Of a DNA stretch of 64,000 nucleotides, positions 24,636 to 33,572 are shown piece after piece. Origin of the DNA: Chloracidobacterium sp. (GTDB lineage: Bacteria > Acidobacteriota > Blastocatellia > Pyrinomonadales > Pyrinomonadaceae); NCBI GenBank assembly GCA_016716365.1, contig JADJWM010000018.1, positions 1,032,690 to 1,096,689 on the forward strand. Reading direction: 5' to 3'. Under the pieces are notes generated by a model, which saw only the letters and a program-made list of their open reading frames with translations, ran no database searches and was not told the DNA's origin. The position numbers and the translations under genes are program-made. Position 1 is the stretch's first letter, and the number at the start of each line of letters is the position of its first letter.

Positions 24636-26948
24636 TTGTCAGTGAGATTAGGTTGGCTAAATTCAAAGTACTTGGTCCTGTCGGTCCTTCCGTACTTCCT
24701 TTTTTCTTGGATCCTGCTCTCCGTGATCCTCTTTGTTCAGCAGGCCAGCCGCTTCTCCGACATTTTTTTCAGTGCCAATATCCCGACCTCACTCGTTTGG
24801 CAGCTTAGCTTTGCGCTCGTTCCGAATGTCATCGCCTTCACCTGTCCGATGGCCGCTCTGGTCGGTGTCATCATAGGCCTGACGAAAATGCAGAGCGATA
24901 GTGAACTCGTTGCGATCCGCGCCGCCGGCGTCGGTAATTTTGGGATCACGCTGCCGATGGTCCTGCTCGGGGTTGTGCTCACCGGATTCGCCCTCCTGGT
25001 CAACCTGAAGGGTGTCCCCCTCGCTTCGGGCATCGTAAGGCGAGTTGCAATGCAGACGGCCCTTCACGAACTCGAATCACCGATCGAACCCGGCGTGTTC
25101 AATACTGAGGTGGCGGGCTTCACTATTTACGTAAAAGGGGGCGATCTTGAGACCGGGCGTTGGAAGAACATTTTCATCTTTAATGAGGACCCCGCATCGG
25201 GGACGGTCCGTCTTGTCACATCGGCAAGCGGCCGCATAGATTACACCAACGAAGATTCCGAACTCGTGCTCGAGAATGCCGTCAGCTCGACCATTTCGGG
25301 CTCAGGCGACCGACGTAAGTTCTTCTCCGAAAGCGTCGGCGAACTTCGCTATGCCGTGAAGACGCGCCGGTCTGAGATCATCGAGCGGATGAACAAAGCC
25401 GAGCTCTCACCCGAGGAACTCGGCCTGGAGCAGCTTTCGGAGTACGCCCGCAGCCGCGAAGGTGCCGAGCGAACCGAGGCCGAGCTCTTATGGTATCGAC
25501 GGATCCTGCTCTCGGTGTCGCCCTTGATCTTTTGCATATTTGGATCGGTCTTCGTCCTCCGGTTCAACCGTAAGGGCAGGGGATTTGCAGTCTTCTCGGC
25601 ACTTGCGGGCCTGGTCGCCTACTATTTACTTGCGTTCCTCGGCGAACAGCTTGCCCGGTCAGGATGGATCGGCGTCCGTTCCGCCGGCCTTTTGCCGATA
25701 GTTGCCAGCGGTGTCGTGATACTGTGGCTCGCGCTCGCGGGCCGATTCTCGCTTGCCGGCCGGCTAACCGACTTCATCCGGGACAGGGCCGGTTCTGCAG
25801 ATCTGTGGAATCGCCGGCCGCGGATGGGGAATCTTTTTGTGGATGTGACGACGGGCCTTCGAGACTTTGACATCGCTTTCAATTTGATCAAATTCTACCT
25901 TCTGTCGGTCGGGTTCTTGACGGCTATCTTCTTTATTTTCACGGCTTTCGAGCTGTGGCGATTCGCCGGAACGATGGATGGCGGGCCCGTTCTTCTTGTT
26001 AAATACCTCTTCTACCTTCTCCCGTTCGTGTACCTTCAGCTTTCGCCGTCTTCGGCGATGATCGCGACACTCGCGACCTACGTGATCAAGTCTCGGCAAA
26101 ACGAGATAGTTACCTGGACGTCCGCGGGTCAGAGTGTCTATCGGCTTCTGCTGCCTTGCCTGTTCTTTATGGCAGCGCTCGGTTTCGTCAACTGGCAGGT
26201 TCAGGAACGTGTCGCGCCTCTCGCGAACCGTGTCCAGGACAGTCTTCGAATCGAGATCCGCGCCCGAGGTAAGCGTCCCGAAAAGCCCGAACGATACTGG
26301 GTTGCCTCCGAACGACGGATCCTGTCTTTCAAACTTGGCCGTGACGGAGGGAACGGCGCGGCTCTGGCCGCTTGCCATCAGACCTGCCCGCTGAGCGATC
26401 TTTCGATCTACGAATTTGCCGATGACGGGACGAACCTTCGGGCCGTCTACAGTATTCCGTCGGCAAGCTGGCAGCGGGAGCGTATTGTCATCGAAGGCAC
26501 CGCGGAGCTTCTGGAACTTGCTGAATCTAAGATAGTTGCACGCACAGTTGAGGGCGGCGAGATCCAGGTCGAATCAAACCCTTTCATCGAGATCCGGACG
26601 AAGCCGGCCCATCTTAATTCTGCCGAAACCCGGGCCCAGATCGAATTCAGTGGATCCGCGGCCGAAGAACGCAGTTTCTCAGTCGCGCTCCAAAGGAAGT
26701 ATTCGACACCGTTTTTGCCTTTGTTGATAGGGATCTTCACCGCTCCGTTCGCTTTGAGCCTTAGCCGCAAGGGAAAGGCGGCAACGACCGGATACGCGAT
26801 CGGGCTATGGCTGGCCTTCATGGGTGCAACGAGCGTTTTCGAACAGCTCGGGTTGAATGGAACGCTTCCGCCGGCGGTTGCGGTCTGGGGGCCGCTCGCG
26901 GTCTTTGCGGCGATCGGGATCTTTCTGCTCTCGCGGATCCGGACGTGA
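24636..26948 (+). CDS. fused LptF-LptG lipopolysaccharide export permease
   Basis: 770 residues with two YjgP/YjgQ permease halves in one chain. The first half (about 1-370) and the second (about 410-770) each have six membrane helices around a periplasmic beta-jellyroll. In most Gram-negatives LptF and LptG are separate proteins that pair with the ATPase LptB to extract LPS from the inner membrane. The second half opens with FDIAFNLIKFYLLSVGF and its jellyroll contains CHQTCPLSDLSIYEFADDG. The start is TTG at 24636 or GTG at 24642. No LptB, LptC or LptA is nearby. Confidence 0.9.
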   Translation: MSVRLGWLNSKYLVLSVLPYFLFSWILLSVILFVQQASRFSDIFFSANIPTSLVWQLSFALVPNVIAFTCPMAALVGVIIGLTKMQSDSELVAIRAAGVGNFGITLPMVLLGVVLTGFALLVNLKGVPLASGIVRRVAMQTALHELESPIEPGVFNTEVAGFTIYVKGGDLETGRWKNIFIFNEDPASGTVRLVTSASGRIDYTNEDSELVLENAVSSTISGSGDRRKFFSESVGELRYAVKTRRSEIIERMNKAELSPEELGLEQLSEYARSREGAERTEAELLWYRRILLSVSPLIFCIFGSVFVLRFNRKGRGFAVFSALAGLVAYYLLAFLGEQLARSGWIGVRSAGLLPIVASGVVILWLALAGRFSLAGRLTDFIRDRAGSADLWNRRPRMGNLFVDVTTGLRDFDIAFNLIKFYLLSVGFLTAIFFIFTAFELWRFAGTMDGGPVLLVKYLFYLLPFVYLQLSPSSAMIATLATYVIKSRQNEIVTWTSAGQSVYRLLLPCLFFMAALGFVNWQVQERVAPLANRVQDSLRIEIRARGKRPEKPERYWVASERRILSFKLGRDGGNGAALAACHQTCPLSDLSIYEFADDGTNLRAVYSIPSASWQRERIVIEGTAELLELAESKIVARTVEGGEIQVESNPFIEIRTKPAHLNSAETRAQIEFSGSAAEERSFSVALQRKYSTPFLPLLIGIFTAPFALSLSRKGKAATTGYAIGLWLAFMGATSVFEQLGLNGTLPPAVAVWGPLAVFAAIGIFLLSRIRT

Positions 26949-26966
26949 AGCCGGCGGCGGGACCGT

Positions 26967-27437
26967 TTATTTGACGGTCAGCGGCAGGACCGTGGTTTCG
27001 ATGCAGACATATTTGTAAAGGGCCTCGCCAATCGAACCGGGCTTAACCGCATCTTTCTTTGACGGCGTCAACAGGTTCGTTTTCGATTCGATCGGGCCTC
27101 CCGATCCGTCGAAAACAGACGTTTTCTCGAAGAAAAGCGACCTTTTCTCGCAATCGACCGTTGCATATTGAAGGACGTGGTCCGCATTGCGTGGAACGCC
27201 GTATCGCTTGGAAAAATCGGCCTTGTTCTCGGGGACGATCTTTACCCATAGTTCGTATTGTCCTTCTTTATTTATCCGGATGCCACGCCCGTGGAGCGTG
27301 AACCCCCGGGCGCCCTCGATGGTCGGGCCAAGCTTCGACCAGTTCATCGCTTGTTCGGCGGCGGTCGTCGGTTTCACGTCCTGGCCCAAAGTCGAACCGG
27401 CAAGCAGCAAAAGAAGGCAGCAGATCGTGGTTTTCAT
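26967..27437 (-). CDS. secreted protein of unknown function
   Basis: 156 residues from the ATG at 27437. A clear signal peptide MKTTICCLLLLLAGSTLGQ is followed by a single small domain with two cysteines (VDCEKRS and KYVCIET) likely joined in the periplasm. The pattern of a long first strand, YATVDCEKRSLFF and a final GSIGEALYKYVC is reminiscent of small surface-adhesin-E-like proteins, a weak resemblance. It is convergent with lptFG and alone on its strand. Confidence 0.65.
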   Translation of the reverse strand: MKTTICCLLLLLAGSTLGQDVKPTTAAEQAMNWSKLGPTIEGARGFTLHGRGIRINKEGQYELWVKIVPENKADFSKRYGVPRNADHVLQYATVDCEKRSLFFEKTSVFDGSGGPIESKTNLLTPSKKDAVKPGSIGEALYKYVCIETTVLPLTVK

Positions 27438-27572
27438 AGCGACAATATGTTTCAATTCGAAATGATTTGCAAGCCCTATCTTCACGTGACTCACGTTTGA
27501 GACGCGAAAAGCTGGCACGAGTTGCCCGCAGGCCGGATCGAGGTTAACCTTATTTCTATGACCGGAGAGTGT

Positions 27573-28889
27573 ATGAAGCAGATCCTGACACAATTCCTTA
27601 TCCTGACGTTCTTCCTGAGCATCTCGGCCGTAAATCTCTCAGCCCAAACATCTTCCGCCGATGACAAACTTGCTGCAAAAGCAATGAAGATCCACAAGGA
27701 CGTCATTACGCTCGACACACACCTTGACATAAACGTCGCGAACTTTACCGAGTCGCGCAACTACACACAGGAACTTTCGACTCAGGTCGATCTTCCGAAA
27801 ATGCGAAAAGGCGGGCTCGACGTGGCGTGGTTCATCGTTTATACCGGCCAGGGGCCGCTGACGGATGAAGGTTACGCGCGTGCTTATCAGAACGCGATCG
27901 ACAAGTTTGACGCAATCGACCGCCTGGTGACCAAGTTCGCCCCGAACGAGATCGAATTGGCCCGGACCTCGGCGGACGTCCGCCGGATCGCGAAGAAAGG
28001 GAAGTTGGTGGCGATGATCGGCGTCGAGAACGCCTACCCGATCGGGACCGACATTTCCCGGATCAAGTATTTCGCCGAACGCGGTGCCCGCTACATGTCG
28101 CTGGCCCACAACGGCCACAGCCAGCTCGCCGATTCCAACACGGGCGAGGCGAATAACACATGGATGCACAACGGCCTAAGCGACCTTGGCCGACAGGCCA
28201 TCGCGGAGATGAACAAGTGGGGCATTATGGTGGATATTTCGCATCCGTCAAAAGAGGCGAACATTCAGGCCATCAAGCTTAGCAAGGCTCCGGTCATCGC
28301 TTCGCATTCTTCGGTCAGGGCGCTGGCTGATCACAGCCGTAACCTCGACGACGAGATGCTTGCCCTGATCAAGGCCAACGGCGGCGTGGTCCAGGCGGTC
28401 GCTCTTCGCACTTACGTCAACCGCGAAAAGGGAGCGCTCCGCACCGCGAAGACCAACGAGATCCTTCGGGAATTCGCTGAGAAAGAGAACTTCAAGATCC
28501 TCGAGCGGGCGGCCGTCGTCGCCTTGCCGGAGGCCGAACGCACCGAATACCTGGCCAAGCTAGGGGCCATCCGGGCGTTGGCTGCACCCGTCATCCGCGA
28601 ACGTCTTAAAGATTCCGCCCCCGACGTGAACGTCAAAGATTTTGTCGATCACATCGACTATCTCGTTAAAAAGATGGGAGTTGATCACGTCGGCATCGCT
28701 TCGGATTTCGACGGCGGCGGTGGCGTCGAGGGCTGGGACAACGCATCCGAAACATTTAATGTAACGCTTGAACTCGTCCGCCGCGGCTACAGCAAAAAGG
28801 ACATCGAAAAGATCTGGAGCGGTAACCTCCTTCGAGTTCTGGATGAGGTCCAGCGGGTTGCATCCCGGATCCAGGCTGGCAAGATGTGA
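27573..28889 (+). CDS. secreted membrane dipeptidase (peptidase M19)
   Basis: 438 residues from the ATG at 27573 (GGAG upstream). A signal peptide (KQILTQFLILTFFLSISAVNLSAQ) sends it to the periplasm. The M19 metal ligands are recognisable: DTHLDINV near the start, a central Glu in IGVENAYPIG, His in LAHNGHS and ISHPS, and SHSSVRAL. A late HVGIASDFDGGGG segment is typical. Renal-dipeptidase-type enzymes hydrolyse dipeptides, often with D-residues, using two zinc ions. It may help recycle peptides or wall fragments. The next gene starts 27 bases later. Confidence 0.92.
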   Translation: MKQILTQFLILTFFLSISAVNLSAQTSSADDKLAAKAMKIHKDVITLDTHLDINVANFTESRNYTQELSTQVDLPKMRKGGLDVAWFIVYTGQGPLTDEGYARAYQNAIDKFDAIDRLVTKFAPNEIELARTSADVRRIAKKGKLVAMIGVENAYPIGTDISRIKYFAERGARYMSLAHNGHSQLADSNTGEANNTWMHNGLSDLGRQAIAEMNKWGIMVDISHPSKEANIQAIKLSKAPVIASHSSVRALADHSRNLDDEMLALIKANGGVVQAVALRTYVNREKGALRTAKTNEILREFAEKENFKILERAAVVALPEAERTEYLAKLGAIRALAAPVIRERLKDSAPDVNVKDFVDHIDYLVKKMGVDHVGIASDFDGGGGVEGWDNASETFNVTLELVRRGYSKKDIEKIWSGNLLRVLDEVQRVASRIQAGKM

Positions 28890-28916
28890 ACTCGCCGCAT
28901 TGTTTTTCCGAACGAG

Positions 28917-29633
28917 ATGCAGCTCTCCGTCGTCATACCCGCCTACAACGAAGAGGACTATCTCGGCCCCACAGTCGAATCGGTCGTCGCGGCACTTGGG
29001 TCGATCGATCGGTCCGAATGGATCGTAGTCGATAACGAGAGCACGGACCGGACCGTCGAGGTCGCAAAGAGTTTCGGTGCCGCAATAATAACCGAAAGCA
29101 AGCGAAGCATCGGAGCGGTACGCAATGCCGGCGGGCGGGCCGCAACCGGAGAGGTCATCGTGTTTCTCGACGCCGACACCCGCGTCCGCCCCGGCGTTTT
29201 CGACCGCATCCTCGAGGAGATGTCCGACCCGGCCTGCGTCGGCGGCAGCGTTGCCGTCGAGTACGACACGGCCCCGAGCCGTTGGTGGGTCCGGTACTAC
29301 GTCGCGATGTTCCAATTTTGGGGAAAAGTTCTCCGGATGCGTCAGGGGGCCGCTCAATTCTGCCGTCGTTCCGCCTTCGAACAAACGGGCGGTTGCGACC
29401 CGACGATCTTCGTCGGCGAAGATATCGAATTCCATTGGCGTTTGGATAAACTTGCCAAGAGTCTTGGCGGCCGCACCGTGTTCATCGAGTCGCCGCGCGT
29501 CATCACGTCCTCGCGCCGCTGGGACAAAATGGGCCTGATACCGTTGCTTTTTTTCTCTCATCCGGTCACGATCTTGATTGGATGGCGCCGCCCCGCATTT
29601 TGGAAAGCGTGGTACGAGAACGCCATCCGCTAG
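28917..29633 (+). CDS. family 2 glycosyltransferase
   Basis: 238 residues. GT-A fold: LSVVIPAYNEEDYLGPTV at the start, VVDNESTDRT, the metal-binding DAD in FLDADTRVRPG, and the acceptor-side GEDIEFHWR that carries the catalytic acidic residue. A hydrophobic segment near the C-terminus (IPLLFFSHPVTILIGW) suggests membrane contact. The donor and acceptor cannot be told; polyprenyl-phosphate sugar transfer is common for short members like this. It follows the dipeptidase by 27 bases. Confidence 0.88.
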   Translation: MQLSVVIPAYNEEDYLGPTVESVVAALGSIDRSEWIVVDNESTDRTVEVAKSFGAAIITESKRSIGAVRNAGGRAATGEVIVFLDADTRVRPGVFDRILEEMSDPACVGGSVAVEYDTAPSRWWVRYYVAMFQFWGKVLRMRQGAAQFCRRSAFEQTGGCDPTIFVGEDIEFHWRLDKLAKSLGGRTVFIESPRVITSSRRWDKMGLIPLLFFSHPVTILIGWRRPAFWKAWYENAIR

Positions 29634-29652
29634 CCCGATGGTCCGCCTTTTT

Positions 29653-29680
29653 GTCGGAACCGGGAGCGGTGGCGACCGGG
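29653..29680 (-). repeat. dispersed 28-bp repeat, single inverted copy
   Basis: The reverse complement of this segment matches, with two differences, the 28-bp unit found three times at 33573-33725 (core CCGCTCCCGGTTC). It lies just after the glycosyltransferase stop. Confidence 0.65.
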
Positions 29681-29728
29681 CTTTTGATCGCGGATTGTGA
29701 ATTTCCGGGCTCATGGTCGCGTTAAAGA

Positions 29729-29829
29729 CCGTCTCACCAACCGTCTCACAGTGAGACGGCCTAAGTCGTTATCGTACAACATTTACCTGCCAAATCGACT
29801 ACCAACGTGGGAAGAAGCCCGCTGAGACG
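29729..29829. repeat. MITE-like element A with GAGACG inverted ends
   Basis: Bounded by CGTCTCA on the left and TGAGACG on the right, and containing the perfect internal palindrome CCGTCTCAC-A-GTGAGACGG (29741-29759) followed by CCTAAG. A second copy with the same internal palindrome and GGCTTAAG is at 36338-36495. No coding capacity. Confidence 0.6.
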
Positions 29830-30431
29830 ATTTCCGCCATAAATGCAGCGTTCATTAAACTTACTCGTCGAATCCGCTGGGACGGGCCGCATCGGTTACG
29901 CTTTACGATGATCGATCTGAACCGACGTAGATATGTCAAAGAACTAGGCCGAAGCTGCGCGGCTCGGGCCGAGATGATAAGTGTACCATAAATGCAGATA
30001 TGTGCAATAGATAAAACACGAAATGCGTCAAGCATTTTCTGGGTCTTAGCGACTTTGCGGGAAACGGAAGGAGTTCTTTAGCGGCCAACTAGGCGCATCA
30101 CTGGGCGATCTTCCGTCGAAGGCGAGAACTTCTAAAGCCCCGGGAAGCAGCGAACCCGGTGTGAACGGCTCCCGGTAAATTCCCGCGCGTTGCACCGCGA
30201 CTGAAGGCGACGAATTACTATTGCTCGCCTACAGCGAGCGGAGGGAGTTTCCACGTTTGCCCAGGGTTTCGCCGAAACCGGCTCAACCCTGGGCTTTAAT
30301 ATCCGTCGCCATTGGGGAAGAATCTAGAATCCTCAAAACAAAATCTGAAATCGAATCGCCGATTTGAAGCGACACGGCTGATACGGTGTAATACCTGCGG
30401 GAAAAAACAATAGACAGCAACTAAAAAATTG
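29830..30431. other. non-coding accessory stretch before the HEAT-repeat gene
   Basis: About 600 bases without a convincing gene on either strand. The sequence is AT-richer than the flanks near 29840-30050 and 30310-30430. The only structures seen are GCTCGC-CTACA-GCGAGC (30223-30239) and the hairpin at 30259-30294. No promoter could be named with confidence. Confidence 0.5.
30259..30294. repeat. hairpin with two alternative foldings
   Basis: Arms GCCCAGGGTT and AACCCTGGGC pair perfectly across 16 bases. The inner sequence can fold instead as GGTTTC-GCC-GAAACC (30265-30279), a 6-bp stem with a 3-base loop like the series found after the HEAT gene. A CTTTAAT tract follows. Confidence 0.55.
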
Positions 30432-31709
30432 ATGATATTCGGTAAATCTCCACTCGAAAAGGCTATTGATCAATGGTCGAAAGAGGGCGGCAAGCTTGAT
30501 GACTTCTCACAGTCAAGTAGGAATCAACCTGTGAGATCAAAGTCGGAAGCAAAAGCGATTTGCCGGGCTCTCGACAGCCTGCGTCTAAGGGAAAACACAG
30601 ACAATCAGGATTTTTGGTCATCCCTCCATACGCTTGTTGCGTTTTTTCAGCAAGTTGACAGTGAAGAGGCTCTTGAAATATTTGTTCAAGTCGGCTTGCC
30701 TTGTCTTCGCATGTGGATTCGGGACGGCGTCGACGGCAAGCATGTCGACGAGGACAACCTCCTGTTTATCATGAAGATCCTCGCAATGTATCGCGAACGC
30801 GAAGACGTCGACTTGATCGCAAGAGCAGCGCGCAAACCCATCAGTTCAGATGGATTCATGTGGTCGATAATCTTTGGCCAGTTCGGTTCCGAGCATCCGT
30901 TTGCGAACGAAATGGTCGATGCATTGCGGGATCCATTGCCGACCGGATTCATCTTGATATCCTACCTCGATATGGCCAATGCGCTGGCGATCGCGGGAAC
31001 ATTGGATCAACACCCCTTCGATTCCAATGCTGGCCTTACGCATCTACAAAGTTGGTTAACCGACACGGACGAAGAGAATTTTAGCTATGCACTTAGCTCA
31101 ACCGCGGCCTTACCTTTTATAGATAAATCGGCCTGCGAGAAACTGTTACAAACGGCTTTCGAGCATCCCGATCCGTCGGTTCGAATGGAGGCGGCTTGGG
31201 CGGAAGCAAAGTCCGGCGATCCCGCTGGAGTGGAACGGCTTTCAGAGCTTTGCCTCGACCCACGGTTTAGCCGCACTGCACAACAGTATCTACAGCAACT
31301 CGGGCTGGATGATGTAATTCCAGGAGAGGCAAAAAAGGCAGCGTTTCAAGCGGTCGCCGAGATGGCAAATTGGCTCGCACACCCGAGCGAGTTTGGCCGC
31401 CCGCCGGATGCCATTGAGTTGTTCGATGTTCGTGAATTATTCTGGCCGCCGACGAATGACAATCGTTGTGTTTCCTTAGTCAAATACTCGTATGATGACG
31501 TTGACGGCGAACCAGAAGTTGGCGTGGGTATGGTTGGATCGGTAACCTTTGCCTTGTTCGGTCAAGCAACAGCGGAATTGCTACCCGAAGACATCTACGC
31601 CCTTCATTGTTGTTGGGAATTAGAAATGAATGACGATCCTCGGGCGCCGGAGAATAGAACAGCTGAGGGTGGCCGAAAGATTCTTGCTCAGTTTAATAAG
31701 GGGTTTTAG
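30432..31709 (+). CDS. HEAT-repeat protein of unknown function
   Basis: 425 residues from the ATG at 30432 (TTG at 30429 also possible; no ribosome-binding site). The protein is helical with repeats resembling HEAT or ARM motifs, clearest at residues 235-300 (LPFIDKSACEKLLQTAF, HPDPSVRMEAAWAEAKSGD, PAGVERLSELCLDP). The C-terminal 80 residues (DVRELFWPPTNDNRCVSLVKY and on) form a separate small domain. It has no signal peptide. The gene is visibly AT-richer and uses codons unlike its neighbours, and it lies in a stretch full of hairpins and repeats, so recent acquisition is likely. Proteins of this look are common in planctomycetes, as I recall. Confidence 0.7.
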   Translation: MIFGKSPLEKAIDQWSKEGGKLDDFSQSSRNQPVRSKSEAKAICRALDSLRLRENTDNQDFWSSLHTLVAFFQQVDSEEALEIFVQVGLPCLRMWIRDGVDGKHVDEDNLLFIMKILAMYREREDVDLIARAARKPISSDGFMWSIIFGQFGSEHPFANEMVDALRDPLPTGFILISYLDMANALAIAGTLDQHPFDSNAGLTHLQSWLTDTDEENFSYALSSTAALPFIDKSACEKLLQTAFEHPDPSVRMEAAWAEAKSGDPAGVERLSELCLDPRFSRTAQQYLQQLGLDDVIPGEAKKAAFQAVAEMANWLAHPSEFGRPPDAIELFDVRELFWPPTNDNRCVSLVKYSYDDVDGEPEVGVGMVGSVTFALFGQATAELLPEDIYALHCCWELEMNDDPRAPENRTAEGGRKILAQFNKGF

Positions 31710-31713
31710 AAAA

Positions 31714-32002
31714 GGGTGCGAAGCACCCGTGATAGCGTTAGCTACACGTGGAGCGAAGCGAAACGTGTAGTTAGGCAGCATACCGGGACGGAGCATGTGA
31801 AACATGCGTTACCAATGGCGGCGAGGCAACCGTTTCGCGTGTTTCACACGCTTTGAGAAATTGTCTGATCGTATTCTACACGTTCCGGCTTCGCCTACAC
31901 GTGTAGCTATTGTAATTGGCGTGTGCTCCGCACACTCTTTGAGGCTCGCGATATTTCGGTGGAGTCCGAAGCCAGGTGACTCCTAGGGTGTGCTCCGCAC
32001 AC
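31714..32002. repeat. cluster of small hairpins downstream of the HEAT gene
   Basis: Five hairpins have a 6-bp stem and a 3-base loop: GGGTGC-GAA-GCACCC (31714-31728), GCATGT-GAA-ACATGC (31793-31807), GCGTGT-TTC-ACACGC (31837-31851) and GTGTGC-TCC-GCACAC twice (31921-31935, 31988-32002). Two larger hairpins share the arms CTACACGT/ACGTGTAG (31742-31770, 31876-31906). The stretch has no reading frame of note and fills the gap up to the next gene. Confidence 0.7.
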
Positions 32003-32037
32003 TTCTGCCGCATATTGCGAGTAAGGTTGGAGAATTA

Positions 32038-32809
32038 ATGTTTAGCAAAGCAATTGTCCGACTTCCATCTGAAAACTTCGCCGATGGTTTGACCAGGGTT
32101 GATCTTGGTGCGCCTGATCTTGAGGCGGCGGTGGCGGAGCATGAGGCTTATTGCGATGCGTTGGAGAGGTGTGGGTTGAGGGTGGTGCGGCTTGGGGCGG
32201 ATGCCGAATTTCCGGATTCGGTGTTTGTGGAGGACACGGCGGTCTTGGCGGAAGGGGTGTGCGTGGTTACGCGGCCGGGTGCGGACAGCCGGCGGGGCGA
32301 GGTGGTGAGCATGGCGGAGACGCTCGGGCAAATCTATGACAGACTCGACCGCGTAGAGCCGCCCGGGGACGGTCGACGGCGGGGATGTTTGCCAGGTGGA
32401 CGACCATTTTCTGATCGGGATCTCGGACCGCACGAATGAAGATGGCGCGAGGCAGTTGGCGGGATATTTGGAAGCGGCGGGGTTTAGCGCGGAGTTAGTC
32501 GATATCCGCGGGACGGACGGATTGCTGCATTTGAAAAGCGGGATCACTTATTTAGGAGACGGGCGGATATTGGTGGTCGATGCTCTGGCGGGCGAGATCG
32601 CTCTCGATGGATATGAGACGTTGCACGTGCCGGAAGGGGAAGAGTATGCGGCGAACTGTGTCCGGGTGAATGATCATGTTCTGATCGCAGCGGGGTTTCC
32701 GGGGGTAAAGGCGATGCTAGACGGGCTCGGGTACAACCTGATCGAACTGGATATGTCCGAGTTTCAAAAGATGGACGGCGGCCTCAGCTGTTTGTCCCTG
32801 CGGTTCTGA
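32038..32809 (+). CDS. dimethylarginine dimethylaminohydrolase-like, frameshifted at 32365-32368
   Basis: The ATG at 32038 has GGAG upstream. The first part (SKAIVRLPSENFADGLT, then DSVFVEDTAVL) and the second part (DDHFLIGISDRTNEDGARQL to the C-terminus) lie in frames that differ by one. Dropping one G from the GGGG run at 32365-32368 restores EPPG-TVDGGDVCQVDDHF, the family sequence. Substrate and catalytic residues are intact: Asp/Glu in FPDSVFVED, His in LHLKSGITYL and the nucleophile Cys in GGLSCLSLRF. DDAH enzymes turn methylated arginine into citrulline; related amidinotransferase-fold enzymes act on arginine. Sequencing error or a recent mutation in a G-run could both explain the break. 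Confidence 0.8.
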
Positions 32810-32894
32810 TCTGATCGATCCGCTAACCGGTTCAAATCGCGTTGGGGATGTCAGATCCGGAAGGATGCGAATTGCGGAATGCGGAATCTTAATG

Positions 32895-32920
32895 CCGAAG
32901 CCCGCACGTTAGTAAGGGCG
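32895..32920 (+). repeat. 26-bp repeat, left copy of an inverted pair
   Basis: Begins CCGAAGCCCGCACG. It matches the reverse complement of 33505-33530 at 24 of 26 positions. The two copies flank the membrane protein gene at 33013. Confidence 0.75.
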
Positions 32921-33012
32921 TAATGCTCAACGTTGTTGCGGCTCAAAAAGTACGTGAGGCATAAATTTCTTTGTGCCGGCGGGCTCAGGTGGTAGGATGT
33001 CCGAAAGGAAGT

Positions 33013-33429
33013 ATGAGCGACGAGACACTTGAGAGCGGTTACCCGGGCGTTGGGCGGCTGTATTACTTTTTGGGCCGGGTGATGCTGATCATCGTGACGA
33101 TCTTTACGGTCGTTTATTTCGGTCCGCAGAGCAGGGTTTTTGCGGTCGTGACGCTGGCGACGATGATCGCCGGGGCTGTGCTGGACGTGATGCGGCTGAG
33201 GAATATCGGCGTTACCTCGTGGCTGCTGTTCCTGAAGTACCTGCCGTACGGGGCTCTTGTTTTGTCGATCGGCCTGCAGACCGCCCAGACCGGATGGGTC
33301 GAGACCAAACGCCTCGACCGCCCCGGCTGGGCAATCCTCGCGACGCACGCCGCCCTGATCGCCGTGATAATCTTCCTGATCAAACGCAGCCAGGCTACGA
33401 TGTCGATCCCGGCGTTCCTGCCGTTTTGA
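33013..33429 (+). CDS. four-helix integral membrane protein, unknown function
   Basis: 138 residues from the ATG at 33013, with AAGGAAG upstream. Four hydrophobic segments are visible (about 15-38, 42-60, 70-88 and 105-123), joined by short loops. No conserved motif is recognised. The gene stands alone between inverted 26-bp repeats and has its own terminator, so it may be a self-contained mobile or accessory unit. Confidence 0.7.
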   Translation: MSDETLESGYPGVGRLYYFLGRVMLIIVTIFTVVYFGPQSRVFAVVTLATMIAGAVLDVMRLRNIGVTSWLLFLKYLPYGALVLSIGLQTAQTGWVETKRLDRPGWAILATHAALIAVIIFLIKRSQATMSIPAFLPF

Positions 33430-33456
33430 GCCGGGAACAGATCTGATTAATGAAAT

Positions 33457-33487
33457 GGCCCCGCCGGGATCGGCGAGGCCTTTTTAT
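33457..33487 (+). terminator. Rho-independent terminator
   Basis: Arms GGCCCCGCCG and CGGCGAGGCC pair with one mismatch around loop GGAT and are followed by TTTTTATT. It ends the membrane protein transcript. Confidence 0.85.
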
Positions 33488-33504
33488 TCCTGAGTTGAAT
33501 GTAT

Positions 33505-33530
33505 CGCCCTTACTTACGTGCGGGCTTCTG
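33505..33530 (-). repeat. 26-bp repeat, right copy of an inverted pair
   Basis: The partner of 32895-32920 in opposite orientation (ends GCGGGCTTCTG). Confidence 0.75.
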
Positions 33531-33572
33531 CAAATGGAAACCCACTCGCTCAAGCGGGAGGTACTGACAAAA

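Noticed and set aside
31742..32002. Integron attC sites
   Set aside because: GTTAGGC at 31770-31776 fits a core-site half, but no paired RYYYAAC half at proper distance and no integrase are seen.
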